Below, in pieces: positions 35,701 to 42,600 of a stretch of DNA of 60,000 bases. The number at the start of each line of letters is the position of its first letter. The stretch's first letter is position 1. The notes below the pieces were generated by a model. That model was not told the origin of the DNA and made no database searches. It was given only the letters and a program-made list of their open reading frames with translations. The stretch comes from Nematostella vectensis. Taxonomy: Eukaryota > Cnidaria > Anthozoa > Actiniaria > Edwardsiidae. Both the position numbers and the translations under genes were made by a program. The DNA is taken from positions 9,780,813 through 9,840,812 of the forward strand of contig NC_064041.1 of the NCBI RefSeq assembly GCF_932526225.1, written 5' to 3'.

Positions 35701-36074
35701 GAAAAAAAAAATGAAAAAAGAAGTTTAGTTCTAATTTAAAATATTAAAAAGTATTTTAGTCAACAAATGGAAAAAGGCAACGAACAAAAACGAGCTTATT
35801 TCTGTCTGTGTGTAAATTATTATCTTAAGAAAACATAAAAAGTTGCCCTGGAAATAAAAGAAATATAAGATAAATTATTCTGTTTGACTGCCCTTCAATG
35901 GGAGCGAGCGTATTAATTCAAATCCACGCGGGTAATTAAATCCGCGCGAGTTGTGTTTAGAAAGCAAAATGCCCATCCTTCTTGTTTTTTTTTGTAGCTT
36001 TTACTTACCCCAGAGCCCACCAGACACCACGTTAGCGGTGAAATTGAGGGTTTTCTTGAAAAAACTGAACATTT
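2641..36074 (-). CDS. SEC16A: SEC16 orthologue (COPII ER-exit-site scaffold), 36 coding exons
   Basis: Encodes the large peripheral ER scaffold that concentrates Sec23/Sec24, Sec13/Sec31 and Sar1 at ER exit sites. Exons, 5' to 3': 36011-36074, 33516-33579, 32725-32815, 32397-32462, 31669-31939, 30807-31343, 30232-30536, 27616-29281, 25871-27444, 25295-25411, 24324-24798, 23636-23744, 21893-23025, 21394-21551, 20955-21016, 17874-18015, 16623-16976, 15940-16064, 15060-15141, 14634-14736, 14240-14351, 13785-13836, 13278-13334, 12531-12584, 12357-12443, 11974-12081, 11583-11795, 10487-10850, 9787-9935, 9613-9673, 9125-9285, 8692-8745, 8440-8524, 6323-6589, 3439-3585, 2641-2720. Every junction is AG/GT with matching phase; the sum, 9,549 nt, is divisible by three (about 3,182 residues, versus about 2,350 in human SEC16A). 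The conserved core and the C-terminal MYVDVLNP motif identify it. The start ATG is inferred. An alternative promoter is possible. Confidence 0.93.
4069..5343. repeat. 42-bp minisatellite in SEC16 intron 34
   Basis: About 30 head-to-tail copies of a 42-bp unit containing GATGGTGATAGCGGTAGTAA. Variation is mostly single substitutions plus a few 6-bp insertions (TACTGT). As 42 is a multiple of three and the unit lacks stops in several frames, ORFs of 290-455 codons appear on both strands with a 14-residue period. Their lack of codon-level constraint, and the fact that flanking exons 34 and 35 splice over the array in phase, make them artefacts. Confidence 0.96.
5381..6337. repeat. 59-61-bp tandem array carrying copies of the exon-34 5' splice site
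   Basis: Sixteen copies of a 59-61-bp unit. On the gene strand each contains CACTGGGAGACTAG followed by GTGAGTTGGCT, which is the last 14 exonic bases and the donor of SEC16 exon 34. The copy at 6317-6337 is the genuine junction; fifteen more follow into the intron. Two length classes exist, TTGTTTTCC-type (59 bp) and TTATGTTTTTCG-type (61 bp). Confidence 0.95.
6834..6870. repeat. GT microsatellite joined to a G-run
   Basis: A (TG)n run of about a dozen repeats passes directly into ten or more G residues, in SEC16 intron 33. Simple-sequence repeat, no gene signal. Confidence 0.9.
7884..8129. mobile_element. MITE with TTAA target sites (SEC16 intron 33)
   Basis: A 246-bp non-coding element with inverted ends of about 30 bp: AGCCGCATTGTCACCAG at the left, and its complement CTGGTGACAATGCGGCT at the right. 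TTAA flanks both sides (7880-7883 and 8130-8133), as expected for a piggyBac-type target duplication. There is no ORF inside, so any movement would have been in trans. Confidence 0.85.
9290..9515. repeat. 41-bp tandem repeat at the SEC16 exon-31 3' splice site
   Basis: Nearly four good copies of a 41-bp unit containing CCAAGCCAAACAGGGTGAAC, decaying towards 9515. The array begins within five bases of the exon-31 acceptor (AG at 9286-9287). Each copy therefore repeats the pyrimidine-rich and branch-site-like sequence that precedes that acceptor on the minus strand. Confidence 0.88.
11974..21551 (-). CDS. SEC16A: SEC16 exons 14-26: conserved central domain (Sec13- and Sec23-binding core)
   Basis: Residues about 2158-2656. 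Exons 14-15 (HVRGCFTLSGQLLVIPPVLP, then IEEFPGPLIG) match the Sec16 mid-region (the Pfam Sec16 family); human has GGQLIKVIPNLP and FPGPL there. Exons 16-26 match the helical Sec16_C core: WQLMYLLVKHCG, FRDLMLEGQKKEALTYA, MWGHAILASALLDHRA, DNDDPLHTVYEHLGG, ANIITLGDTL, AAHVCYILAG, KMVLLGTRHE, VFEYARGLQTRDFYLPSIQ, MFKFFYAKNLLEAGMVRK and the following AFDYLQCIGDVIVHNP. Exon 17 inserts a Ser/Asp/Glu tract and a Lys/Pro tract between two conserved helices. Exon 18 ends with about ten residues (QTQTSSWVCT) that have no human counterpart and coincide with a repeat unit. Confidence 0.95.
12122..12156. repeat. Poly-A tract
   Basis: About 27 consecutive A residues on the plus strand in SEC16 intron 25. 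No adjacent retrotransposon body is recognisable. Confidence 0.85.
12774..13069. mobile_element. MITE family C, copy 1 (SEC16 intron 23)
   Basis: Non-coding element of about 296 bp bounded by the inverted ends GACATGATGGAAAAAC and ATTTTTCCGTCATGT. Its interior, read on the minus strand (AATAAGCTCACTTCATATCA and beyond), matches the element at 16214-16458 in the opposite orientation, so the two are copies of one family. Confidence 0.8.
15290..15962. repeat. 39/78-bp degenerate tandem array at the SEC16 exon-18 5' splice site
   Basis: Diverged copies of a ~39-bp unit (TTTGTAGGTACCTACTTACT, then TTGCAGACC) with a clear 78-bp higher-order period near 15770-15960. On the minus strand units contain CAAAGTAAGT or AATAAGTAAGT, donor-like sequences. 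The last unit overlaps the end of SEC16 exon 18, whose real donor GTAAGT is at 15934-15939; an identical CACAAA/GTAAGT copy lies at 15856-15861. Confidence 0.85.
16214..16458. mobile_element. MITE family C, copy 2 (SEC16 intron 17)
   Basis: Element of about 245 bp with the inverted ends GACATGACGGAAAAAC and GTTTTTCCGTCATGTC. An outer imperfect pair (GCTCGAACA on the left, TCGAACAT preceded by CGC on the right) suggests the ends may reach a little farther. Internal strings AATAAGCTCA and GTGACATTGAAATTGG are shared with copy 1. Confidence 0.82.
16986..17395. repeat. Tandem duplication of an intron end, with a partial MITE between the copies
   Basis: Segment 16986-17103 is repeated at 17266-17392 with about 80% identity (GGGAAGTTGTTAAAA, TAGCTTGCTT, AGACATCTAATAGG, CTCAAATGCCTTA shared). 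Between them, 17123-17265 is a truncated copy of the MITE found whole at 23339-23547. The duplicated part includes sequence immediately upstream of the SEC16 exon-17 acceptor. Confidence 0.8.
18183..18382. repeat. 52-bp tandem repeat inside the transposon
   Basis: About four copies of a 52-bp unit containing TTCATAGTACCTTGGGGTTA and GGGACAAGGTTGGGTACGGC. They are nearly identical to each other, so the expansion is recent. The array lies between the left inverted end and the 3' end of the integrase ORF. Confidence 0.93.
18475..20133 (-). CDS. KRBA2-like DDE integrase/transposase
   Basis: An uninterrupted 552-codon ORF. A zinc-binding-like N-terminal segment (HQHLSFAHQRVAHRGRQKTE, later LCKYH with His where Cys is usual) precedes an rve-type integrase core. 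The catalytic triad is visible: Asp in ELDLMDF, Asp in VCDNGTEFSN and Glu in GLVERSNRTWK, with exactly 35 residues between the last two (D35E). A 14-residue unit, QEEQLEDNPTVPLE, is repeated six times at 18839-19092, followed by a Lys-rich segment and a C-terminal YDIVAIQIHKSDK region reminiscent of an integrase DNA-binding tail. It would catalyse movement of its own element. Intactness suggests recent activity. It is nested in, and on the same strand as, SEC16. The start could be ATG 20133 or the downstream MADCVDS. Confidence 0.9.
   Translation of the reverse strand: MRIVDDTVLSNMADCVDSQEFLKQIDTIKEQAKTQKSGINVFITDEFYSKAQDYLKEKAKGNERRISNQMTKTEIEAIKRKKWTLNAKNEVVSSGGKPVLCRSQLHQHLSFAHQRVAHRGRQKTEKWIQDNFAEVTQKVINVFVQLCKYHAEQKPITRRVKEVTKPFQAPTFLSFIELDLMDFRNTQCKCSKRHQWVLNIIDHHSKYVTCWPLKGKNAVEVLQGLKNYCYSFGFPKKIVCDNGTEFSNAMLNSFCEENNIKICHGSPRTPTTQGLVERSNRTWKEDMRAILISKQKSVGEWCKATMEASYTMNITYHRAIKCSPYEAVFGFKAHREVNRIEQDGQEVQEEQLEDNPTVPLEQEEQLEDNPTVPLEQEEQLEDNPTVPLEQEEQLEDNPTVPLEQEEQLEDNPTVPLEQEEQLEDNPTVPLEEHIDNEGRKCKRQKICESQKTYNEKMKKQTQKAKKFKFNVYDIVAIQIHKSDKVSKLHPNLLIGKITEIDSTSNYVKVVTQFGIIKGLIAPTRLNPCTATNVAFDYDHEVSFTYACKQCQS
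20219..20292 (+). other. tRNA-derived segment with pol III A and B boxes
   Basis: Contains TAGCGCCGTTGG, one mismatch from a tRNA A box, and 43 bases later GGTTCAAATCC, a perfect B box. The overall order resembles an elongator tRNA-Met-like gene, but the acceptor and T stems pair poorly. I read it as a tRNA pseudogene or SINE-like promoter inside the transposon, upstream of the integrase ORF. It is not called as a functional tRNA. Confidence 0.6.
21893..23025 (-). CDS. SEC16A: SEC16 exon 13: Tyr/Arg/Asp-rich low-complexity region
   Basis: A 1,133-nt exon, residues about 1780-2157. After the charged helix come GNP-type repeats (FPGNPHSGNPNS), then a long Tyr/Arg/Asp/Ser region (DYYETRRDYPDDMDRSRSRD) and a Tyr/Pro-rich end (MPSPYNYPGYYPPDYYQRYY). 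Human SEC16A has a similar Tyr/Arg/Ser-rich stretch immediately before its conserved core, so both position and composition agree. Tyr/Arg-rich sequences of this type often promote condensation, which would suit an exit-site scaffold; that role is inference. Confidence 0.9.
23339..23547. mobile_element. Palindromic MITE family B (SEC16 intron 12)
   Basis: About 209 bp with inverted ends of roughly 60 bp: GATTTGTTTTTGTCTTTTGG and on to AGCCAATCAGA at the left, and TCTGATTGGCTCAGAATGG through CCAAAACAAATC at the right. A truncated second copy lies at 17123-17265. No coding capacity. Confidence 0.85.
23636..25411 (-). CDS. SEC16A: SEC16 exons 10-12: linker and charged helix
   Basis: Exon 10 (25295-25411) and exon 11 (24324-24798) encode Pro/Ser/Gln-rich linker, including the Tyr-containing NQYYTPPAATPA. 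Exon 12 (23636-23744) ends in a highly charged segment, KEQRKKERQEKRE, that continues across the intron into KEKKKAEKAAEK of exon 13, so a single charged helix is split by intron 12. Phases run 0, 0, 1, 2. No domain of known function is visible. Confidence 0.85.
25871..27444 (-). CDS. SEC16A: SEC16 exon 9: Pro/Ala/Val tandem-repeat region
   Basis: A 1,574-nt exon, residues about 1022-1546, almost entirely Pro, Ala, Val, Ser and Thr. At 26510-27190 there are eleven units of the type SVFAPSSGVPTPVAAPPP, alternating 54-bp and 66-bp forms. Both unit lengths are multiples of three, so a second minus-strand frame is also open over 506 codons; I take that frame as a shadow. The region is presumably disordered and length-variable. 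The frame is fixed by the phases of the flanking exons and by the continuation into exon 10 (ATQKMKAEHRRTPVSMSS). Confidence 0.88.
27616..29281 (-). CDS. SEC16A: SEC16 exon 8: Trp-Asp repeat low-complexity region
   Basis: A single 1,666-nt exon, residues about 467-1021, acidic and Ser/Thr/Pro rich. It contains roughly a dozen spaced PWD/PWE/GWD cores, usually APWDEQ or APWEDQ. A 66-bp (22-residue) unit with AAPWDEQTTSSAESHPVVDS is repeated almost identically about three and a half times at 28480-28720. No globular domain is recognised. The near-identical units suggest recent expansion. It follows the Phe-motif region and precedes the Pro/Val repeat exon. Confidence 0.88.
30232..36074 (-). CDS. 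SEC16A: SEC16 exons 1-7: N-terminal region with acidic Trp motif and FF motifs
   Basis: Residues 1 to about 466. The first exon encodes MFSFFKKTLNFTANVVSGGL, which looks amphipathic with aromatic residues on one face. Exon 4 is a 66-nt acidic, Trp-rich exon (DGWDEWPEWEENEEDSW). Exons 6 and 7 repeat short Phe motifs: FFDQQ, FFNSL, FFGEE, FFGQS, FFGPT, FFNQV twice, FFGGE, and several LFG. None of this matches a catalytic domain; it is typical of a disordered scaffold. Vertebrate SEC16A carries isolated FFKQI and FYQQV strings of the same form. ATG 36074 was chosen because the frame stays open through exons 1-8 with consistent phases. The N-terminal exons are less certain than the core. Confidence 0.8.
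32945..33235. mobile_element. Fold-back MITE family D (SEC16 intron 2)
   Basis: Two inverted arms of about 75-90 bp. The right arm reads ACCCATGAACCACTGCGGGT and continues to GCAACCTTAATTGAAATAAG; the left arm is its diverged complement. Related single arms occur at 57278-57350 and, more diverged, at 39880-39935. Confidence 0.75.
33580..36010. other. SEC16 intron 1 (no other gene seen)
   Basis: About 2.4 kb of AT-rich intron. It contains a poly-G run near 33645-33663 and a near-perfect 80-bp inverted repeat at 35224-35303. At 34,970-35,080 there is a CpG-containing stretch followed on the minus strand by the donor-like TACGTAAGT, which could be an alternative non-coding first exon. ORFs here have no recognisable domain. 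Confidence 0.55.
35224..35303. repeat. Long inverted repeat (hairpin) in SEC16 intron 1
   Basis: Arms of about 40 bp around a central GAGATCTC. The left arm is ATAAAAACGAGAAAAAAAGC then GTCATCGATAACA; the right arm is its complement with a few mismatches. A transcript would form a strong stem. Confidence 0.85.
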
Positions 36075-39000
36075 CAGAAGTTTCTCGTCGTTTTTGAAGA
36101 TTTTCTCTTCGCGCGTTTTCTATTCATCTTGACGCCGTTAAGCGAAGACAAATTTTGAATTCTTGGGGCCAATTAGCGTCAATTATCGCAATGATTGATA
36201 TTGTAACGTCATAAGTTTAAAATCCCAGCATTCCAAGGGAAGATAGACTTTGGTATCAATGTGGGTAGGGTCTTTACCATATAATACTGGCGTTCAACTA
36301 CGTGGAACGGGAAATAAGGGGAAAAGAGAGAACCCGCTTGAAATCTCTCCTTGATAAAAGACCTTGCATATAAACATAAGGGGAAAAGGCAATACTCGAA
36401 CCCAACTAGTCCCGGTGATACAAGTTATTGCCTATCTGGCAAAATAGAACCCTCACGAATGAACACTTCCTAGCTTTTTGAGCATTTTTTTAATAAAAAA
36501 ATGTATTAGAGTTTAAGCAGTAAAATCAAAGATGTGCTAATATAGAACTAAGATTGTACAGTGAATTTAGTACCCCTGGCGACCTAGACAAGTGTCGCTT
36601 TATGGATAATGTATCTAAGGGAGAGATTTGTAGCGGGGCGGATCAAGAATTTTAGAAAAATTACAGGGTCCAGACATCATGTGGAGACTTAATAACTTTT
36701 AATTTTGTTAAATAAAACACACACACACACGAACTTTAACTGAAAAAGGGGGCGTCAATACACCCTTTCATTCCACACTGTATTCGCCCCTAGAGCGCTT
36801 ATACAGTATCAGGGCTGAGGCAGGGGGTGGGGCACTGAGGGCACGTGCCCCTCAATATATAAAAAAGGATGACCATAAGGGGCGTTGCCGTGCCCCTCAA
36901 TATTTCCTTAATGTCTCTGTATTGCCCCCCCTCCCCACCCCCACTATTTTGAAACCTGCGGCAGCTACCAAGTACTAAAAATGGCCCATCCTGAAGCTGA
37001 GATACACAAGCTTCTACGTGCAATAAGTCAATTTAGGGCCGACAAAAAAATACTATTCATGTGTCCAGCCGGGAATTGTACCCTTAAGAGTCCCTATTAT
37101 GATGTTTGGTAGGCTGATGTTTTATTTGAACGCAGTATCTAAATGCCCGGCCGACAGTCGGAAAAAGGCTCTCAATGGACTAAATGCCCGACAGTTTTCA
37201 ATGTATTCAAAATAACTTTAAAATTATCGACCTTGTGAGTACAAATTATAATATTTTTTGTCGAGAAAGGGCTTGCAAAAAAATTGAATTAAGCTTTGTT
37301 GTCGGTATTGAATGTTTTCTATTAGTCTATGTACACTATAAAATCGTAATTTTAGTGACACTATCACTAGCTACAAAATAACACTTCTTCGCGCGTACTC
37401 ACCCTTCCGGTCCCCGCCTCGCCCTGGAGGGTCCCGGAGGATGGGGGGGCCCATATCCAAGAGTTTTGAAGATTTTAGTTTTGGGTTGATTATTGCCTAT
37501 AGGCTTGTGTGAAGTAAATTTTATATGGGCAATGTACCAACGCACTACGTAGTAACTGACACACTTTTTAATAAAGTAGAATTTACGTTTTTTTTAAAGC
37601 TTGAGTGTGAAAGGTCTGCATTAGATTTTGGGCTGTTGTATTTTATTTATAACGAATCGCCTATTCTGATTTTTGAAAGGAAATTAGAGTCGAATTGCAG
37701 ATCTGGTAACCAGGTAACATTTAACGTGATCGTCATTGTAAACAATAATATCAACTAAGGTGGTAAGACTATTTATTGACAAATACTACAATGAGAATCC
37801 TTGCGTGTGTGAGATTTAATAACAATACGTCAGCTTTTTTTATTACAAAGTGTGTCATTACAGTGTCTGAGACTCTACACTTCAAAGCGCACGATTTATG
37901 ATTTTTGGACGCTATATTTAGATTTGATTCCACACCATGCCCGTTATAAGAAAAATATGAACTCTAGAATCTGAAATGCCCCTTAGAAATTCGAGGAAAG
38001 AAGCTTACTAGAGGTTTATTCACAGTATTTTCTAAAACCTAAGAACACAAAGCATCCAAGATTGCTTGCATTTCAATGTAGCATTTCAATGCAGCTTTGT
38101 CCTTGGCACAAAAGATGTCATATGCACGTGTGTGACGGGACAAAAAAGACAGTACAAAGGTTAAAGTAATGTAGACCTATGTCGTAGTGTGCTGCACATG
38201 ATGACGACATCACTACATTACTATGGCAACATGTCCATTCCCAAGAGATGCAAGCGTGAAAAAGACCCCGATATTTTTCAGTCTATACTTCAGCGAGCTC
38301 TGCGTGGCGTAACCGACAAAGATAGGGCTGGGATCCTGGTTATTGCCTCCCTATTAATGCGCGGTTACCTCAGGTTCCTTTGTGTTGTACAGTCCGCTAG
38401 ATAGCGGTGCTGGGGTCGAAATCTCCAGCTTAGCCGTAAAGCTTTAAGCTGCCATACGGTGTTTCAGCGCATGTCTGGAAGTATGGTCTATTTTTTCTCA
38501 TTTTACCTGATCTAGACGAGGTTCGATTCTCGGTCATGTCCTCGATGAATGATATTTAAGCGCATAGCCAGGATTTGCCCACGGAGCGGTGCCATGTATG
38601 TAGTTTGACGTTTACACGGTAACACATGCCACAGGGTAACCATAAGAAAAATGTCATGGCTTACGATCTTGAATTGATACCACACAGGGTACCCAGGTGT
38701 CAGGGTCTAAGTTAGGGCTAGAGGCCCGTTGCCAGGATTTCTTAAGATTTTGGTTTTAGGGTTTATTATCATCCATCGGCTTTTCAAGTATCGCAATGCC
38801 CGACAGTCGCTTTACCTTTGAAGACCTTTCCCGACAATGTTATGTAGCAAATAAAATTCAGAAGGATCCTTTGATAACGATTTTAGTGTATACGACAAGG
38901 GAAAACATTCAACTCCGACAACAATGCTCAATTCAGATTCACACTGGATTATTCGAAATGAAAACTATCGGGATCGGGTATTTAGTTCATTGAGGACCTT

Positions 39001-39649
39001 TCCCGGCTGTCGGGCATATAGCCACTGCGTTATTCGAAATCCAGTCTAGGTGACCGTTTAAATCAGCAGTGAAAAACCTTATAATAATAAGTACACAATA
39101 CAAATGGAACCTTCTTGTCCACACCGGTATGAAGGCTTATCATACCATAATGTTTCAAGTGGGCGCCCGGGGGCTTATTTACTTTTTCGTGTCTTTTGGG
39201 GGCGCCTATTGGGGAGGGGACACTTATTAACTGCTTTGATATAAGAAGAAAAATAATGAAATCTAATTTATATTCTTTACCTTGTGTTATTCTGGACGCA
39301 AACCTATGTACTTTTAGGTATACGGTTCCTAAATAAAGCTGTCTGTCTGTGTCTGTCTGTCTCTTACCAATCGCACAAAGGTTTGAAGAGCAAATAAGAC
39401 GACTGAAAGAAATGTGTGCTCATATGGATAAAAAAGTTGGTAATGGTAATAAGTAGACCCGAGTTGTTATGAGAGAATGTCAGTGCCAGCTAAATGAAAT
39501 AAGATATACGCCATTGAAGTAGTGCTTTTGTTGAAATCTTTTTAAGGGGGAGAAAAAGGGCGCTTATTCCAAAATTCAAGGTGGGGGACGGCCGCTTATC
39601 TAAATCATTACGATAATTAATAACGAATAAGCAATCAACTTCAAATTCA
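36075..39649. other. Intergenic region between SEC16 and AIMP1
   Basis: No gene is supported. The first ~200 bp next to 36074 should contain the SEC16 promoter and 5' UTR, but I see no clear core motif. 36,790-37,060 and 37,140-39,020 look like decayed repeats: ATGCCCGACAG-type strings recur at 37142, 37183, 38796 and inverted near 39010, and a block around 37450 is duplicated near 38720. The ORFs here (60-77 codons) lack domains. Confidence 0.5.
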
Positions 39650-39655
39650 TTTATT
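39650..39655 (-). terminator. Polyadenylation signal of AIMP1
   Basis: AATAAA on the minus strand, about 32 nt past the AIMP1 stop codon, giving a very short 3' UTR. Confidence 0.65.
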
Positions 39656-39686
39656 CCTTATCATCATGGCTACCGGTACTACTTAA

Positions 39687-42600
39687 TTATCGGACAACAC
39701 CATCAATAATACCGCCAGAAGCACACACCCCCTTGCCACGGACGGTAAATGGAAGGTCACGGAAGCAAGGCTGTCCCTCAGAATTGGTCTTAAAGTCTGG
39801 AGCAAGGGTCTCCCAGACCTGCAAGAAAGATGCTGCTGCTAGGCCTATGTTGATCATATAACGCTGTTTCATAAACTTAATTACGAATTCATTTTTATTG
39901 TAAGAATCCATGTATCGTAACCAACATTGCTTTATGGGTGGCAAATTGATAATCATGTAGACTTGAAACAAATTCAGCATTTTGTTTATGCATGTTGTCC
40001 ACAACAGAGTGTTGGTTACTGCTGGATTCTAACAGGATAAAAACAACAGCTGTAATCGCAGTGCAAAAGGTGACTTTTTCAGTGCTTATGAATCAGACAG
40101 AAAGTTTCTCTGTCAGAAATGCCTTATTTTCATTGAAAAAGTTTAATTTTTTCAGGTTCTCCGGTGTGATGGCCACATCCATTTTTGTTCATATTAGAAT
40201 AAGTCTGGCACTTAAAAGTTCAGTGGTTTCTTAGTGCAAGTAGTCACCTATTATGTGGTCAGAGCATCTAGAATATGTGATGCAATTAAAAATCGAATGG
40301 AACAATTGTAAACAATATTGGCCAAACAATAAGCACTCTCAGCGTTCAAGTTACTCCTCCACAATACCTTCTTCTTAGGGTTAAGCTGTGCATCTGGTTC
40401 ACCCTCTTGTCCGTCAAACACAACCCTGTCACCGGGTGCAGCACCCTCCGGGGGCACGACCACTGTCCACTTCTCATCGCGATTACAGCACATCACCATT
40501 CCTTGGGAGAATATCCCACGCATCCTGATGACCAGAGGTTTGTTTGTTAGAAAGAAGGGAATTACCTAGGGCTGCCCTACCATAGGCTCAATTATCAGCC
40601 ATTTCTGTGAGCCTGCAGTATGTGTCCCCACTAGTAGAATGGAGGATCGCAAGACCACAATGCCAGATGTTGGCTGGAATTAGAGCCTAGTACTACCAAC
40701 CCAAGGTGTCAAGGGGTATCAAGTCATTTGGCAAACAGTTGCATAATAACCTAAAATGGTTGCCTGGGTTAATATCATCATGTGCAGATTGATACCTTCT
40801 GCTGATGCAATACTATTGCTGTGAAAGTCCCTAAAATATCTCTCTGTTCCCAGAACGCAAACTCACACTCGAATGTCAGTGGGGAATAGATAGGTTTGTT
40901 TGCCTGAAGTGCTTTCTTTTTTCTAAGCTTGACTTTGACAAATTCTCATTTGCAAAAAAGTCATTAGGCAACCTTCTTTGGTTATTAGGAGCTGGTGACT
41001 TACTACAATGGTTGCCTAGTGAACTGTTGCCTTAAGCTCAGCCTAATGACCAGTTGAAATCAAGGGCAAACATCTAAGGATGGTAGTTCCTAACTAGCAG
41101 CGGCAACTAAGATTAATGCACAACAAGTGCAGATACTGCTACTGGCTTGAAGAAAATTGATAAGTCACTTGTTTGTTATTGTTTACATTAAAAAAATAAC
41201 AGTCTATTAAAACAGTCTATTTAATAAAATAACAGTCAGTTCCCAAGGGAACCTTGGGATAACCTTCCACAACTGAAGTTAGATACTTGAGTGACAACGA
41301 TTGAAAGTATCTCTGTTATTAGCTTTAGTTAGCCAATGAAAAACAGTGCTTTGCGTGGTATTGAGTATGGATGTCAAGTGGTTGCCTGATTCGTCTTTTC
41401 TGACATTATTCGAGATTCTACTTTCAAATGTGAAGAGCCAAGTTTTTTAATCATAAGCTGACCACTTGGAACTGGTTGGACCTTGTTCTGTGCCACTGAG
41501 CTTTCTTTGCTATTCAACACAAGCTTGGTGTAAAGTAAAGTAGTAAACTTACTTAACTGGTTTCAAATTGGCCAAGATCACAACCATTGCATCCTGAAAA
41601 ATAAAAATGACAAAATTTATATATAGAGTCAAGCCAATTGATCTAGAGGGACCACATCCTGGTAAATGCTAAACTGGGATAAAGTTAAGGGTGGTTTACA
41701 AATCCCCTTCAGCATGCCTCTGGTGCAGTTTGTTAGGGTTTCCCCAAACCTTTGGCTGAACTATTCCACAAAATTCACCCATTTCAGTCCCCAGATAGAT
41801 AACTAGCAAAAGCAAAATACATGACTGGATGATTTTGAAGCCAAAACAAACCCATTTAGCATACTACACTACCTGCAGAGATGACATCTCAATATGGCCA
41901 TTCAGACCACTACAAATAGTTCTTGGTGCTGCCTCCCCTACATCAACTACACAAAAAAATAAAGTTTAAAAAAATTATTTAGATTATTTGATAACTGCAG
42001 CAGCTGTACTATAAGAACAAAAACAACAAAAGCTTTCACTGCAATTTTGAGTATTCTGCAAACACACACTGATAAATTCCATGATAACTGCATAATAAGC
42101 AGCTGTACTGTAAGAACAACAAAAAAAGCTTTTACTGCAATTTTGAGTATTCTGCAACTTCACACATATACATTCCCAGCAACAAAATACACTATGGCTT
42201 CCATCAGTCGTAAGCCTTGAGTTGCTTTCATTGGCCTAGACTTAGGCGGCTTTTAATCCTGCATTACATCATTACAACCATTACAACCATTACAACCTCA
42301 AATCTTTATTGACAAAAGTAAGAAGTGGTTTGAGATTTGGAAATCTTGGCGTAAGTTCTCAGAATACTCAAAACCATGAAGGGAATGCCATCACTTACTT
42401 TCTTCAACAAACAGCGAATCTGCATCAGGATGTTTTTTTATTGACTGGATTTTCCCCACCATAAAGTTTAGACGAGAGACACTTATGTCAGCAGCTAAAG
42501 GGCGAAATCAAGAATAAAAAAAGGTTAATGGGCAGCAATGAATCTGTCTGCAGATATTTGTGATGGGTTGTGGGATTCTGCATAATTACTGACTAACCAA

